Under the pieces are notes generated by a model, which saw only the letters and a program-made list of their open reading frames with translations, made no database searches and was not told the DNA's origin. This document shows positions 43,513-52,419 of a stretch of 64,000 nucleotides of DNA, piece by piece. Each line of letters starts with the position of its first letter. Positions within the stretch are counted from its first letter, which is position 1. The DNA is from Desulfosporosinus sp. HMP52 (lineage in GTDB: Bacteria; Bacillota; Desulfitobacteriia; Desulfitobacteriales; Desulfitobacteriaceae), in NCBI RefSeq assembly GCF_000765145.1, contig NZ_JMGA01000016.1, positions 1 through 64,000 on the forward strand, written 5' to 3'. The position numbers were made by a program, and so were the translations under genes.

Positions 43513-43635
43513 ATGATTTTTATTGCACTGATAATAATTATTATTTTACTGCTATTAATTATTGGTCAATTACAGAGGCTTCGGAGACCGATCTTCCCCC
43601 CGCACCCACCGGCTTGTCGTAGATTACTTTTTTAA
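43513..43635 (+). CDS. Tiny membrane peptide, 40 aa (2 of 2)
   Basis: ATG 43513 follows GAGGTGAAG. The product has one strongly hydrophobic helix (residues 2-17, ALIIIIILLLLIIG) and a basic, Pro-rich tail (RLRRPIFPPHPPACRRLLF). Its terminator stem is the same CCTAGGTGA sequence as that of the peptide at 42713. The pair seems to be a duplicated cassette. Function unknown. Confidence 0.5.
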   Translation: MIFIALIIIIILLLLIIGQLQRLRRPIFPPHPPACRRLLF

Positions 43636-43642
43636 TAGTTTA

Positions 43643-43668
43643 GCCTAGGTGATTTTTTTCACCTAGGC
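43643..43668 (+). terminator. Terminator of tiny peptide 2
   Basis: GCCTAGGTGA and TCACCTAGGC, perfect 10-bp stem with a 6-nt T loop. Confidence 0.75.
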
Positions 43669-43880
43669 CATCTATTTATCTATGGCACCAATTGGGCACC
43701 AAATGAGTCAATATTTTCTTTAGCTTCATTCTAAGTTATTTGTTATACTTATTTAATGACTTAATTTATGTAGATAAGCTTCCGTATCTTGTCTACCATT
43801 TGCATTCTATTTGTTTAAGCGGGCGTTTCCTTTATTCATCGAAGCAATTCAAATCTAGACCTTGAATCGGAGTGATATAC

Positions 43881-44687
43881 ATGGATCATCTAGTTGTATT
43901 AGGAACAGGCCATGCTGCAGCAACAAATTGCTATAACACATGTTTTACTCTTTCAAATGAGAAAAACGACTATATATTAGTTGATACTGGTGGTGGTAAT
44001 GGCATATTAGTCGCTCTGGCAAAGGCAGGAATTTCCATTGACCAGATTCATCACGTGTTTGTAAGCCATAAGCATTCAGACCACCTACTTGGGATGGTAT
44101 GGATTATAAGAATGATCGCTTCGTCTATGCTTTTAGGTCAATATAGCGAGACTCTAAAAATTTACTGCCATAAGGAGCTTATGAACAATATCATAACACT
44201 CGTAGAGATAACCCTTGATAAGAAATTAACGGACTTAATCGGAAGCCGAATTCTTCTCATTCCTGTAACTGATGGGCAAACGGAAAATCTCCCGGGTAAT
44301 TATTTTACTTTTTTTGACATCCACTCCACCAAGGCAAAGCAGTTTGGATTTTCCACCAAACTGAGTAACGGAAAACTTCTTACCTTTTTAGGCGATGAAC
44401 CCTATAACCCATTATGTGAGAACTATGCATTAAATAGTGATTGGCTTTTAAGCGAGTCCTTTTGTCTCTATCGTGACCGTGAAAGATTCAAACCCTATCA
44501 GAAACATCACAGTACGGTTAAAGATGCTTGTGAACTTGCAACTCACCTTAATATTAAGAACCTTATACTATGGCACACCGAAGACACTAATTTAACTCAG
44601 CGAAAAGCTCTTTATACTGCCGAAGGAAAGAAATATTACGACGGGAATTTGTACGTTCCCGATGATCTAGATGTTATTACACTGTAA
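43881..44687 (+). CDS. MBL-fold metallo-hydrolase
   Basis: 268 residues from ATG 43881 (GGAGTG 6 bases upstream). The metal motif H-x-H-x-D-H is seen as VFVSHKHSDHLLGM near residue 67; other ligands are LVDTGGGNG, TFLGDEPY and LWHTEDTN. RNase Z-like/phosphodiesterase relatives share this fold. No operon partner reveals the substrate. A bidirectional terminator follows. Confidence 0.8.
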   Translation: MDHLVVLGTGHAAATNCYNTCFTLSNEKNDYILVDTGGGNGILVALAKAGISIDQIHHVFVSHKHSDHLLGMVWIIRMIASSMLLGQYSETLKIYCHKELMNNIITLVEITLDKKLTDLIGSRILLIPVTDGQTENLPGNYFTFFDIHSTKAKQFGFSTKLSNGKLLTFLGDEPYNPLCENYALNSDWLLSESFCLYRDRERFKPYQKHHSTVKDACELATHLNIKNLILWHTEDTNLTQRKALYTAEGKKYYDGNLYVPDDLDVITL

Positions 44688-44732
44688 AATTAAATTATTT
44701 CTCACCTCAATTTCGGGACATGTATTTTTAAC

Positions 44733-44776
44733 AAAAAAGGAGCGTCGCAGAAATTATTCTGAGTCGCTCCTTTTTT
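44733..44776. terminator. Bidirectional terminator
   Basis: AAAAAAGGAGCG and CGCTCCTTTTTT form a perfect 12-bp stem with an inner CAGAA/TTCTG stem. Confidence 0.9.
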
Positions 44777-44784
44777 CTCATAGA

Positions 44785-44970
44785 TTAAAGACCCAAAAGA
44801 CTCTCGTCAATCTTCTCTTCAACTTCCTCTTCCCCAACTTGACCACTGAGCTTCCCATGATATCCTCCATCGTGGAAAAAGAGAATCTGCGGAACTCCCT
44901 TGAGGGAAAAGGATTGATAGAGTGCTTTTTCTTCCTCGACATCGACATAGTAAAAAAATACATAATTCAA
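44785..44970 (-). pseudogene. Thioredoxin-like gene remnant (C-terminal half)
   Basis: The frame encodes YYVDVEEEKALYQSF, then KGVPQILFFHDGG and GQVGEEEVEEKI, the second half of a thioredoxin with its cis-Pro (GVP). The N-terminal half with the CxxC site is missing: a TAA stands directly before the first codon and no frame upstream restores W-C-x-x-C. A 5' deletion has probably inactivated it, though the terminator is retained. Confidence 0.7.
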
Positions 44971-45262
44971 CCTTTATTAGATTACAATAAATTACAACAG
45001 TATGCTTTAGGAAAGGAATTAATTTACTGGAATTTATGACTCGCATAGTATAGGATTGTATTAAATGCAACATGAAACTGCCAAAATGTGTTGTTATTGC
45101 TTATCGGTTTAATTCGCGAATAATTGACCACTGAAACACTAATTGCTACTGATGATTTTCCGTTGTGGACTTGTAATTGCAGGCTCAACCTGTTAGAATA
45201 TAAAAGCTGAATAATTAGTTGCTCCATTACAGGAAAAATGATATTCTATCAGCACAGAATAT

Positions 45263-45337
45263 GCCAATGTGGCTCAGGGGTAGAGCAGCTCACTCGTAAT
45301 GAGCAGGTCGTCGGTTCGATTCCGACCATTGGCTCCA
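45263..45337 (+). tRNA. tRNA-Thr (anticodon CGU)
   Basis: A complete cloverleaf: acceptor GCCAATG/CATTGGC, D arm GGCTCAGGGGTAGAGC, anticodon stem GCTCA/TGAGC around CTCGTAA (anticodon CGT), T arm GTCGGTTCGATTCCGAC, encoded CCA at 45335-45337. It reads ACG codons. Confidence 0.95.
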
Positions 45338-45349
45338 TAGGAAACTTAG

Positions 45350-45371
45350 ACACCGCTAGCGATTGCGGTGT
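45350..45371 (+). terminator. Terminator of the tRNA gene
   Basis: ACACCGC and GCGGTGT followed by a T-rich run. Confidence 0.85.
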
Positions 45372-45476
45372 TTTTGTTTTTTTGGTATAAATTATTATGC
45401 TTAGTCCTTATTATATCGATAGAACAATTCACGTACATATTTCTAATATACCGAAATTGACTTAAATACCAGCAAA

Positions 45477-45552
45477 AGGTCTCTGATTAGAAAGACCTGC
45501 TGTTTATGCAGGTTCTACGCTCTTTGAAGTTGAGTCTTCGAGAGCTTTTTTT
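45477..45552 (+). ncRNA. Structured leader or small RNA with alternative stems
   Basis: AGGTCT/AGACCT (45477-45482 with 45493-45498) competes with CCTGC/GCAGG (45496-45500 with 45508-45512). A terminator GCTCT..GAAG/CTTC..AGAGC plus seven T follows at 45519-45552. The overlap of two stems before a terminator suggests a riboswitch-like or attenuator RNA. I cannot assign a class. The rest of 45372-45780 holds no gene. Confidence 0.4.
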
Positions 45553-45780
45553 GTTTTTTTATATCTACATAACTTCATCGATTTTTTCCAATTCCTTCCG
45601 AGAAGGTTTAAATTCCTATTGCTTCAATGCAATAACCCAACCAACAGGGAAGGGCCCCTAATAGTCCCCTTAAACGCTAAAGCAAATAACTCTACTAAGT
45701 ACTACTAAGTACCCTGTAGGTTTATATTCTTATAATCTACAAATGATAAGACCGATTAAATTAACTTTGTTGGAGTGAAT

Positions 45781-46083
45781 TTGTTGGATTTGTTTTTTAT
45801 CCTTTTGGCCCTTTTAGCGTGGCTTTTAAGCTTTATACTTTTCAAATTCGCATTTAAGATTGACAAGGAAACTCATAAAGATAAAAGTGTGCTTGATTAT
45901 ACTACCACCTTTTCTTTAAGTGACTGGTCAATAATCGGATTTATATTTGACATCATATTCAGTCTAACTATCGGAGTAATTTTGAAATACTCCCCTTGGT
46001 GGTTAGCAAAAACCTTAGTCTTGATTATTAGTGTATTCTTTTTTATTTTAGGAGTATTAGCTGTCTTTAAGATTTTCACTTAA
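45781..46083 (+). CDS. Small membrane protein
   Basis: About 100 residues with three hydrophobic segments (residues about 3-22, 47-65 and 75-98) and a charged loop (KIDKETHKDK). GGAG at 45772-45775 fits TTG 45781 or 45784 as start; GTG 45775 overlaps that site. No family recognised, no partner. Confidence 0.6.
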   Translation: MLDLFFILLALLAWLLSFILFKFAFKIDKETHKDKSVLDYTTTFSLSDWSIIGFIFDIIFSLTIGVILKYSPWWLAKTLVLIISVFFFILGVLAVFKIFT

Positions 46084-46173
46084 GTTCGTCAATATTATTT
46101 TAACTAATATTCAGGGAAATTTGAGTTTATTTCTCACTTTTTGGAAATAATACCCTTCCAAGGAGGATAAACC

Positions 46174-47301
46174 ATGATAAGTCGCCGTGACTTTTTAAAA
46201 CTAGTTGTCAAAGGAGCCGTACTGGGCAACTTTTCCCAACTTATTACCCCTCCTCTTGCCAAAGCAGTAGCAGCAGGTGAGATACATAAGCTTCCCGTAG
46301 TCATGATTGAGACCGGCACCTGTACAGGAGACAGTATTTCCCTAGATAATATTTGGACGCCAACCTTTTCAGATATTCTCACCAACATACTTGATTGGCG
46401 TTATGATTGGATTATGAACCAAGTACAAGGTCAGGAGGCCTACGGCATTCTTCAAGAAACCTATGAAAAAATGCCCCAAGAATATATTCTTATCGTTCAA
46501 GGATCAATGATTCAACGTGATAACGGGCATTATAATCATGTTGGTTATGAAAACGGAAAGTTAATTACTGGCATTGAGCTTGTTCGCAGGATTGGGCTTA
46601 AAGCTAAATACGTTGTGGCCATTGGCAGCTGTGCTACCTATGGAGGCCCAGTTGCCGGTTATCCCAATCCTACTCAGTCAACCGGAGTTCAGGATATCCT
46701 ACCCGAACGAAGGGTTATTAATGTTTCCGGGTGTCCGGCACATCCAGACTGGATCATGGGGACCTTACTCCATTTGGCCTTATACGGTGAACCAGAACTT
46801 GAAAAGTTTGGCCGTCCGAAGCTGTTTTATGGTGAAACCGTCCATAACCGCTGCCCTCGCAGGAGCTTTTATGACCAGGGAATTTTTGCGACGGCTATTG
46901 GGCAAAAGGAATGTCTTTTTCGTGTTGGCTGTAAAGGACCGGTTACTTATTCTGATTGCCCCATTCGACGTTGGAACGACCGCTTCAACTGGCCAATTGG
47001 ATGTAATACACCATGTATTGGCTGTACCGAACCTGGTTATCCTGATCTAATGTCCCCATTCACATCTCATTTACCTGACATACCCTTTCCTGGAGGGACA
47101 AAGGTCAATACAGACTCTATCGGGCTTGGGGTTCTAGGATTAACCTCTGTAGCTATTACAGGGCATGTCGTAACCTCTCTTTACAAAGGGCGCATTCAGA
47201 AAAATTTACTTAAAACCTCTAGCAAAACTAATCATCGCCCTGCTCTGAAAAAGGCCCAAGGCTTTCACAAGTATTGGCTTAAAAAAACTAACAAAGTATA
47301 A
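46174..47301 (+). CDS. [NiFe] hydrogenase small subunit, Tat-exported and membrane-anchored
   Basis: 375 residues. Twin-arginine signal RRDFLKLVVKG at residues 4-14. Cluster ligands: proximal ETGTCTGDS, IGSCATYGG, VSGCPAHPDWIMG; distal HNRCPRRSFYDQG; medial VGCKGPVTYSDCPIRRWND and CNTPCIGCTEPG. A C-terminal hydrophobic segment (about 312-335) anchors it to the membrane. It passes electrons from the NiFe site to the cytochrome b encoded two genes later, so it is a group 1 uptake hydrogenase. ATG follows AAGGAGG. The large subunit gene starts within 15 bp. Confidence 0.93.
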   Translation: MISRRDFLKLVVKGAVLGNFSQLITPPLAKAVAAGEIHKLPVVMIETGTCTGDSISLDNIWTPTFSDILTNILDWRYDWIMNQVQGQEAYGILQETYEKMPQEYILIVQGSMIQRDNGHYNHVGYENGKLITGIELVRRIGLKAKYVVAIGSCATYGGPVAGYPNPTQSTGVQDILPERRVINVSGCPAHPDWIMGTLLHLALYGEPELEKFGRPKLFYGETVHNRCPRRSFYDQGIFATAIGQKECLFRVGCKGPVTYSDCPIRRWNDRFNWPIGCNTPCIGCTEPGYPDLMSPFTSHLPDIPFPGGTKVNTDSIGLGVLGLTSVAITGHVVTSLYKGRIQKNLLKTSSKTNHRPALKKAQGFHKYWLKKTNKV

Positions 47302-47315
47302 TTGGAGTGACTATT

Positions 47316-48710
47316 CTGGAGAAAAGAGTTATTTTTCCCATGAGCCGCATTCACAATCCAATGCTCGTTGAAGCGTGGCTCGACGGCGACGAAATCAAAG
47401 ATGCCTACATTTCCGATACCCTATATCGAGGATTTGAGCAAATCCTTGTTGGTCGTTCAGCTTTTGACATGCCCTATTATACCCAACGCATTTGTGGAAT
47501 TTGCTCTTCGGCTCATGCCCTGACAGCGGCACTAGCTGTTGAACAAGCCTTAGGAATGCATATTCCACCTAATGGACTCTTACTTCGAAATCTCATACTG
47601 GCTAGTGATTTTATCCAAAACCATCTCCGTCATATCTATCTATACTCATTTCCCGATTATTTCCGGGGACCCGATGTTGCTCCATTTATTCCCCATTCAG
47701 AGTTTGACCTACGACTATCCGCTAAGGAAGAAAGTAGTATGATAGAGCATTATTTTAAATCCTTTGAAATATCTCGAATTGCTCATTCGGCGTTTGCAGT
47801 TTTCGGAGGAAAGGCTCCCCATGGACATGGTATTGTTCTTGGTGGAGTTAGTATGGAAGTTGATGCTGATAAAGTAAACCGCTATCGAGGGTACATGATG
47901 GAAGTCCTTGGCTTTATTGACGACTTTCTGTTGCCCGATATTAATCTCATCAAAGAACGTTATCCCGACTATATTCAACTCGGTAAGGGTATCGGAAACT
48001 ATATGTCCGTCGGTGGTTTCCCAAGTCCAGAAGGAAGCACCTTTTTTTCGCAAGGAGTCCTTCTCCAAGGTAAACGTGAGAGTTATGATGAACGTCATGT
48101 TACTGAAGATGTGACAAACGCTTGGTACAAACCCCATGGCCCCCTGCATCCAATGGAAGAGGATACAATACCGGATCGAAGTCAGGCGAAAGGTTATACC
48201 TGGGTCAAATCCCCTCGTTACCGCGGCCAACCCGTAGAAGTCGGCCCCTTAGCTCGGGCTATCATCAATAAGGAAGAAACCCTAGGCACCGGAACAATAG
48301 GGCGGATATGGGCACGGGCACTTGAATTAAAAAAACTGGCCAAATCTACGTTAGACTGGCTTAATCGCCTTGAACCCGGCGCAGAAACTCTTGACCTAAA
48401 AATGGAGCAAGACTCCGGGGTAGGGATCGGACTGCATGAAGCAATGAGGGGTTCGTTAGGACATTGGGTTTCTATTGAAAACTCTCGGGTTAAACATTAT
48501 CAAATTGTTACACCTTCTGCCTTTAACTTTGGAGCACGTGATAATACGGGAACCCGTAGTGTAGGAGAGTCATCGATCCTAGGTTTAAAAATCAAATCCA
48601 AGGATCTAAAAGAGGTCGGCCGAGTAATTCGTTCCTTTGACCCCTGCTTTTCCTGTAGTGTCCACATAATCGACGGTGAAAATATTCGCACCTTAAAAAT
48701 CCAAGTTTAA
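47316..48710 (+). CDS. [NiFe] hydrogenase large subunit
   Basis: About 464 residues. It carries both metal motifs: L1 RICGICSSAH and, near the C-terminus, L2 DPCFSCSVH followed by 14 residues (to LKIQV) that a maturation protease would remove after nickel insertion. The active-site positions are Cys, not Sec. The start is debatable: GTG 47307 overlaps the only ribosome site (GGAG, 47304-47307), while CTG 47316 lies 8 bases after it and begins EKRVIF. No maturation genes (hypA-F, hyaD type) occur in the window. Confidence 0.92.
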   Translation: MEKRVIFPMSRIHNPMLVEAWLDGDEIKDAYISDTLYRGFEQILVGRSAFDMPYYTQRICGICSSAHALTAALAVEQALGMHIPPNGLLLRNLILASDFIQNHLRHIYLYSFPDYFRGPDVAPFIPHSEFDLRLSAKEESSMIEHYFKSFEISRIAHSAFAVFGGKAPHGHGIVLGGVSMEVDADKVNRYRGYMMEVLGFIDDFLLPDINLIKERYPDYIQLGKGIGNYMSVGGFPSPEGSTFFSQGVLLQGKRESYDERHVTEDVTNAWYKPHGPLHPMEEDTIPDRSQAKGYTWVKSPRYRGQPVEVGPLARAIINKEETLGTGTIGRIWARALELKKLAKSTLDWLNRLEPGAETLDLKMEQDSGVGIGLHEAMRGSLGHWVSIENSRVKHYQIVTPSAFNFGARDNTGTRSVGESSILGLKIKSKDLKEVGRVIRSFDPCFSCSVHIIDGENIRTLKIQV

Positions 48711-48843
48711 ACTTGGTTCCGAGTCTTAGTACTAAAGTATTGTGTAAAATATCCCACTAAGATTTTCGGGTTTGATTATCTCACGATCTCACGCGAATAT
48801 ACACAAAGAAAGAGATGTATGTTATAAGGGTAAAGGTAATAAC

Positions 48844-49497
48844 ATGAAGCACTCTGTCAAACTAAGAAAGCCCCTCCTAAAACAAATCAAGGCTGATAAT
48901 TTGAAGGGGAGTATTATCCAGTCACAGCCACTTTGGGTGAGAATCTTTCATTGGGGATTTGCAATAAGTCTAGTTGTGATAATTTCAACTGGCCTGCAGC
49001 TCCACAAACCTGCTCACTTTTTAGCCTTAAACTTCAGTAAAGTCTTAGTAGCACATATAGTTTTTAGCTGGTTTGCTTTAGGTTTTTTAGCCCTTCGTTT
49101 TACAGACGCCCTGATACGTAAAGATGATTCTCTAATTCCCAAAATTCGAGACCTAAAACATTTCCCCAAACTTATGGCCTATTACTTCTACCTTCGTTCT
49201 TCTCCTCCACCGGCTAGAAAATATAATAGCGGGCAATTATTAATCTACTTCAGCTGGTTTCTTGTTTTCTTATTAGCAAGTTTTCTCGGTTTAGCTTCCT
49301 ATTGGCAAGGGGAACATCTTATCTGGGTTTGGCGTTTAGTAGGTGGTTTTCAGATGATCCGCTGGATTAAATTTATGATCAGTATCTACTTCTTAGCGAC
49401 AATTCCTGTTCACATATACCTAAGTCTTACTGAAGATATCAGTCGTCTTCAAGCTATGGTCACTGGTTATGAAAGAAGGCCTCCTAAGAAAAACTAA
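48844..49497 (+). CDS. Hydrogenase cytochrome b subunit (b561-like)
   Basis: 217 residues from ATG 48844. Four or five membrane segments (about 38-56, 72-90, 128-150, 168-188) with histidines placed as haem ligands (VRIFHWGFAI, VAHIVFSW, IPVHIYLSL). It belongs to the HyaC/HupZ group, transferring electrons from the periplasmic-side hydrogenase to quinone. Gene order small-large-cyt b supports this. Confidence 0.85.
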   Translation: MKHSVKLRKPLLKQIKADNLKGSIIQSQPLWVRIFHWGFAISLVVIISTGLQLHKPAHFLALNFSKVLVAHIVFSWFALGFLALRFTDALIRKDDSLIPKIRDLKHFPKLMAYYFYLRSSPPPARKYNSGQLLIYFSWFLVFLLASFLGLASYWQGEHLIWVWRLVGGFQMIRWIKFMISIYFLATIPVHIYLSLTEDISRLQAMVTGYERRPPKKN

Positions 49498-49590
49498 AGT
49501 AAAAATTTTCCTCGAATAAAATGATACTTTTTGCTTTAACTTTGGGTATAATGGGGGGTAGAGTTTTATACATGAAAGGGACGATTCGCT

Positions 49591-50943
49591 TTGGCATTAC
49601 ATATTCATTTTGTCGGAATTAAAGGAACTGGAATGAGCGCTTTAGCTCAAATTAGCAATCAAATTGAAGGTGCAACTATAACAGGATCAGACGTAGAGGA
49701 AAGCTTTTATACAGATAGTGTTCTTAAACGTGCCAATATTCCGGTTTTAGGATTTTCTTCCGCCAATGTTGAGAACGTAGATTTAGTTGTCGCTTCCGCA
49801 GCTTATACTAATCAGCATCCGGAGATTGCTCGAGCCCTTGAGCTCAATATCCCAGTCTTAAGTTATCCCCAATATCTTGGGCGTTTACTCGCCAAAAAAA
49901 GAAGTATCTGCGTAACTGGTACCCACGGCAAAACCACGACAACAGCTATGATGGGACTTGTTTTGCTCCAAGCCGGACTAGACCCCACGATTGTTGTCGG
50001 TAGTGATGTCCCCAGTATCGGTGGAAATGCCCATAGCGGAAAAGGAGAATTCTTCTTAGCGGAATCTTGTGAATATCGACGTCATTTTCTCAATTATTCC
50101 CCGGAACATTTAATCATTACTAACATAGAATTTGATCACCCTGACTACTTCAAAGATCTTGACGATGTTATCTCTGCCTTTAGTGAATTAGCTCTAAAAG
50201 TACCTGCCCACGGACACATTTACGTTTGGGATGAGGATCCAAACCGAAAGTCTCTCAAGTCAGACGCACCAATAACAACCTTTGGGCTTTCAGAATCTGC
50301 CGATATTAGGGCCACAGAGATTATCTTTAAAGATGAGAAGAGTTCAATGAAAATCCTGTTTAAAGGACAATATGTTGGAGATCTTGATCTTCATGTCGCA
50401 GGAAAGCACAACATTGTTAATGCCTTAGCTACAATTGCCTTATGTCACCAGCTTGGCATTCCTATGAATGACATCCTATCAAGCCTAGGCCAATTCAATG
50501 GAACTAAACGTCGCTTTGAACACATTGGTTGCAACACAAATGGCGCATTAATTGTTGATGACTACGCTCATCATCCAACTGAAATCCGTACGACCCTAGA
50601 AGGCGCTCGACTTTCATTCCCTGATCGCCGTATTCGTGCTATTTTTCAGCCCCATACTTTTAGCCGAACAGAAAAACTCTTACTTGAATTCTCACAAGCT
50701 TTTCAGAGTGCAGACGAAGTTGTGATTGCCGACATTTTCGCATCCGCTCGAGAACTTGAACATCACACTGTATCTGCTCCAAATCTTGCCGAGATGATTT
50801 TGCAGCAAGGTATTCAAGCACGTTACATAGGAACTCTTGATGATATTAAACTCTATCTCAATCAGACTCTTGCCCCGGAGGATCTTGTCCTTACTTTAGG
50901 AGCGGGAGATATTTACAAAGTTGGTTTGGAAATAGTTAGTTAA
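49591..50943 (+). CDS. murC: UDP-N-acetylmuramate-alanine ligase family (MurC-type Mur ligase)
   Basis: 450 residues from TTG 49591. Rossmann-like N-terminus HFVGIKGTGMSALAQ, ATP loop CVTGTHGKTTTTAMMG near residue 112, central domain AESCEYRRHFLNYSPEHL, NIEFDHPDYF and C-terminal VDDYAHHPTEIRTTL and QPHTFSRTEKLL, all MurC signatures. It adds L-Ala to UDP-MurNAc in the cytoplasm. It stands alone, away from a mur/fts cluster; it may be a second MurC or an Mpl-like recycling ligase. Confidence 0.82.
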   Translation: MALHIHFVGIKGTGMSALAQISNQIEGATITGSDVEESFYTDSVLKRANIPVLGFSSANVENVDLVVASAAYTNQHPEIARALELNIPVLSYPQYLGRLLAKKRSICVTGTHGKTTTTAMMGLVLLQAGLDPTIVVGSDVPSIGGNAHSGKGEFFLAESCEYRRHFLNYSPEHLIITNIEFDHPDYFKDLDDVISAFSELALKVPAHGHIYVWDEDPNRKSLKSDAPITTFGLSESADIRATEIIFKDEKSSMKILFKGQYVGDLDLHVAGKHNIVNALATIALCHQLGIPMNDILSSLGQFNGTKRRFEHIGCNTNGALIVDDYAHHPTEIRTTLEGARLSFPDRRIRAIFQPHTFSRTEKLLLEFSQAFQSADEVVIADIFASARELEHHTVSAPNLAEMILQQGIQARYIGTLDDIKLYLNQTLAPEDLVLTLGAGDIYKVGLEIVS

Positions 50944-50965
50944 GTATCTTAACTCGAAATAAGAT

Positions 50966-51070
50966 AAAGCCTTTCACACACTAGTTCGATATGCCCCCCT
51001 AAAGGCAGCAGGTTTTCTAATAACCTGGTTACCTTAAGAAGCATATTAAATAAGTTTGTGAAAGGCCTTT
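50966..51070. ncRNA. Elaborate terminator-like structured element
   Basis: AAAGCCTTTCACA (50966-50978) pairs with TGTGAAAGGCCTTT (51057-51070), enclosing ATATGC/GCATAT and AGGTT/AACCT stems. A TTTTATTTTG tail follows. It separates murC from the convergent nucleotidase gene. The large enclosed loop (about 78 nt) is unusual for a terminator. Confidence 0.5.
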
Positions 51071-51086
51071 TATTTTGTTTTAATGA

Positions 51087-51641
51087 CTAACACTTTAAAT
51101 TATGTATTCCTTTAACTATCTCTTCCCAGCTATGGCAACGGATAATCCCACCAGGAGTATCCTCTTGATTATAGCTGGCATCTAAAAGGAATACTGGCAC
51201 TCCGCATTCTGCGATTAGTTTAGCATTTACATGATAATCCTCGATGAAAGCCTCGATTCCCCATTCCTTAACAAAACCTACTTTGCTGCCAAACCCCGAA
51301 AACAGGATATTTTTGTAGTAGATTTTATTATTAGCAAACCAACGTTCTGTTAGCCCCTTTTGCTCCTGTGTACGGGCAGTGACATAAATAATCTCATGTC
51401 CTTCTTGCAAAAGAGTTTCTATCCCCAATTTTGCACCGGGTATGGGCTTAGGCATCATGAGCAAGCGTTCGATGTTGGTCTCAAAAAAATTGTTCATATC
51501 CTCGGTAGTTACTTCAAAAGAAATATGCATATTATAATCGTCAAGGCACGGTATATTTTTGCCATAGTGACAGTTCAATTCCTGCAACCAGAAGGGGTAG
51601 CTGTCGGATACTACCCCATCAATATCTATTCCAATTCTCAC
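51087..51641 (-). CDS. 5'-nucleotidase, NT5C-type HAD phosphatase
   Basis: 184 residues. HAD motif 1 is IGIDIDGVVSDSYPF (nucleophile Asp), then EIIYVTARTQEQ (motif 2 region), and IEAFIEDYHVNAKLI (motif 4). NT5C-like enzymes dephosphorylate deoxynucleotides or nicotinamide nucleotides. It starts one base after nadE's stop, so it belongs to the NAD operon. A role in nucleotide turnover linked to NAD salvage is inferred. Confidence 0.8.
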   Translation of the reverse strand: MRIGIDIDGVVSDSYPFWLQELNCHYGKNIPCLDDYNMHISFEVTTEDMNNFFETNIERLLMMPKPIPGAKLGIETLLQEGHEIIYVTARTQEQKGLTERWFANNKIYYKNILFSGFGSKVGFVKEWGIEAFIEDYHVNAKLIAECGVPVFLLDASYNQEDTPGGIIRCHSWEEIVKGIHNLKC

Positions 51642-51642
51642 T

Positions 51643-52416
51643 TTAATCTAACCTCTCAAGTTTAGGGAGTACGAAGCTTGGTGGCATTTGACGTTTGTGT
51701 TCGCTTTGGCGATGGAGTGACTCTATACGCTCTCGTACTTCAGGGGGAACCTCTTCACCAAGCAGATACCGATCTATCTGATCATAGGTAATTCCTAGTT
51801 CAGATTCATCTGTTTGACCCGGCCAAAGCCCCGCAGTTGGTACACGGGTAGCGATTCTCATGGGCAGGCCCAGCATCCTCGCCCATGCTCGAACCTCTGT
51901 TTTGGTAAGAGAACTAATCGGTAAGAGATCTACACCACCGTCACCGTATTTGGTAAAATACCCGGTATAGCTCTCAGGGGCATTATCTGTTCCTACAACT
52001 AAATAATTCATTGCGTTAGCCACTGCATACAAGGTGGACATACGCAACCGAGCCTTTAGATTTCCTTGGCTCATTTTTTCTGCGACTATGTTGCACCCTA
52101 TACTTTCCAGGCCTTTCTTTACTTGTCCCATAACCTGTGTGTGGGCGCCACTTAGATTCACCTCTAAGGTTCTTATTTCAAAACCCTCGGCAATCCATAA
52201 AGCATCTTCAACATCTTCGGGATCTGAATGGCTTGGCATAATGACTCCTATGCATTTTCCGGGAAAAGCCTGACTACATAGACCAGTGACTACCGCTGAA
52301 TCGACTCCTCCTGAGATGCCCACCACTACTCCCTCTGCCTTTGCTTCGGCAACTTTTGTGCGCAGCCATTCCACCGTTTGATCAATTCGTTGTGATAATT
52401 CTTCATCTGTCCACAT
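51643..52416 (-). CDS. nadE: NAD synthetase (ammonia-dependent)
   Basis: 257 residues, without the glutaminase domain. PP-loop GVVVGISGGVDSAVVTGL near residue 30, LVVGTDNAPESYTGYFTKYG, DLLPISSLTKTEVR and PTAGLWPGQTDESELG. It converts nicotinic acid adenine dinucleotide to NAD using ammonia and ATP. Three bases separate it from pncB upstream. Confidence 0.95.
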   Translation of the reverse strand: MWTDEELSQRIDQTVEWLRTKVAEAKAEGVVVGISGGVDSAVVTGLCSQAFPGKCIGVIMPSHSDPEDVEDALWIAEGFEIRTLEVNLSGAHTQVMGQVKKGLESIGCNIVAEKMSQGNLKARLRMSTLYAVANAMNYLVVGTDNAPESYTGYFTKYGDGGVDLLPISSLTKTEVRAWARMLGLPMRIATRVPTAGLWPGQTDESELGITYDQIDRYLLGEEVPPEVRERIESLHRQSEHKRQMPPSFVLPKLERLD

Positions 52417-52419
52417 TTT

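Noticed and set aside
44671-45039. 122-codon plus-strand frame
   Set aside because: Runs through a bidirectional terminator and antisense to the thioredoxin remnant.
47715-48230. 171-codon minus-strand frame
   Set aside because: Shadow of the hydrogenase large subunit.
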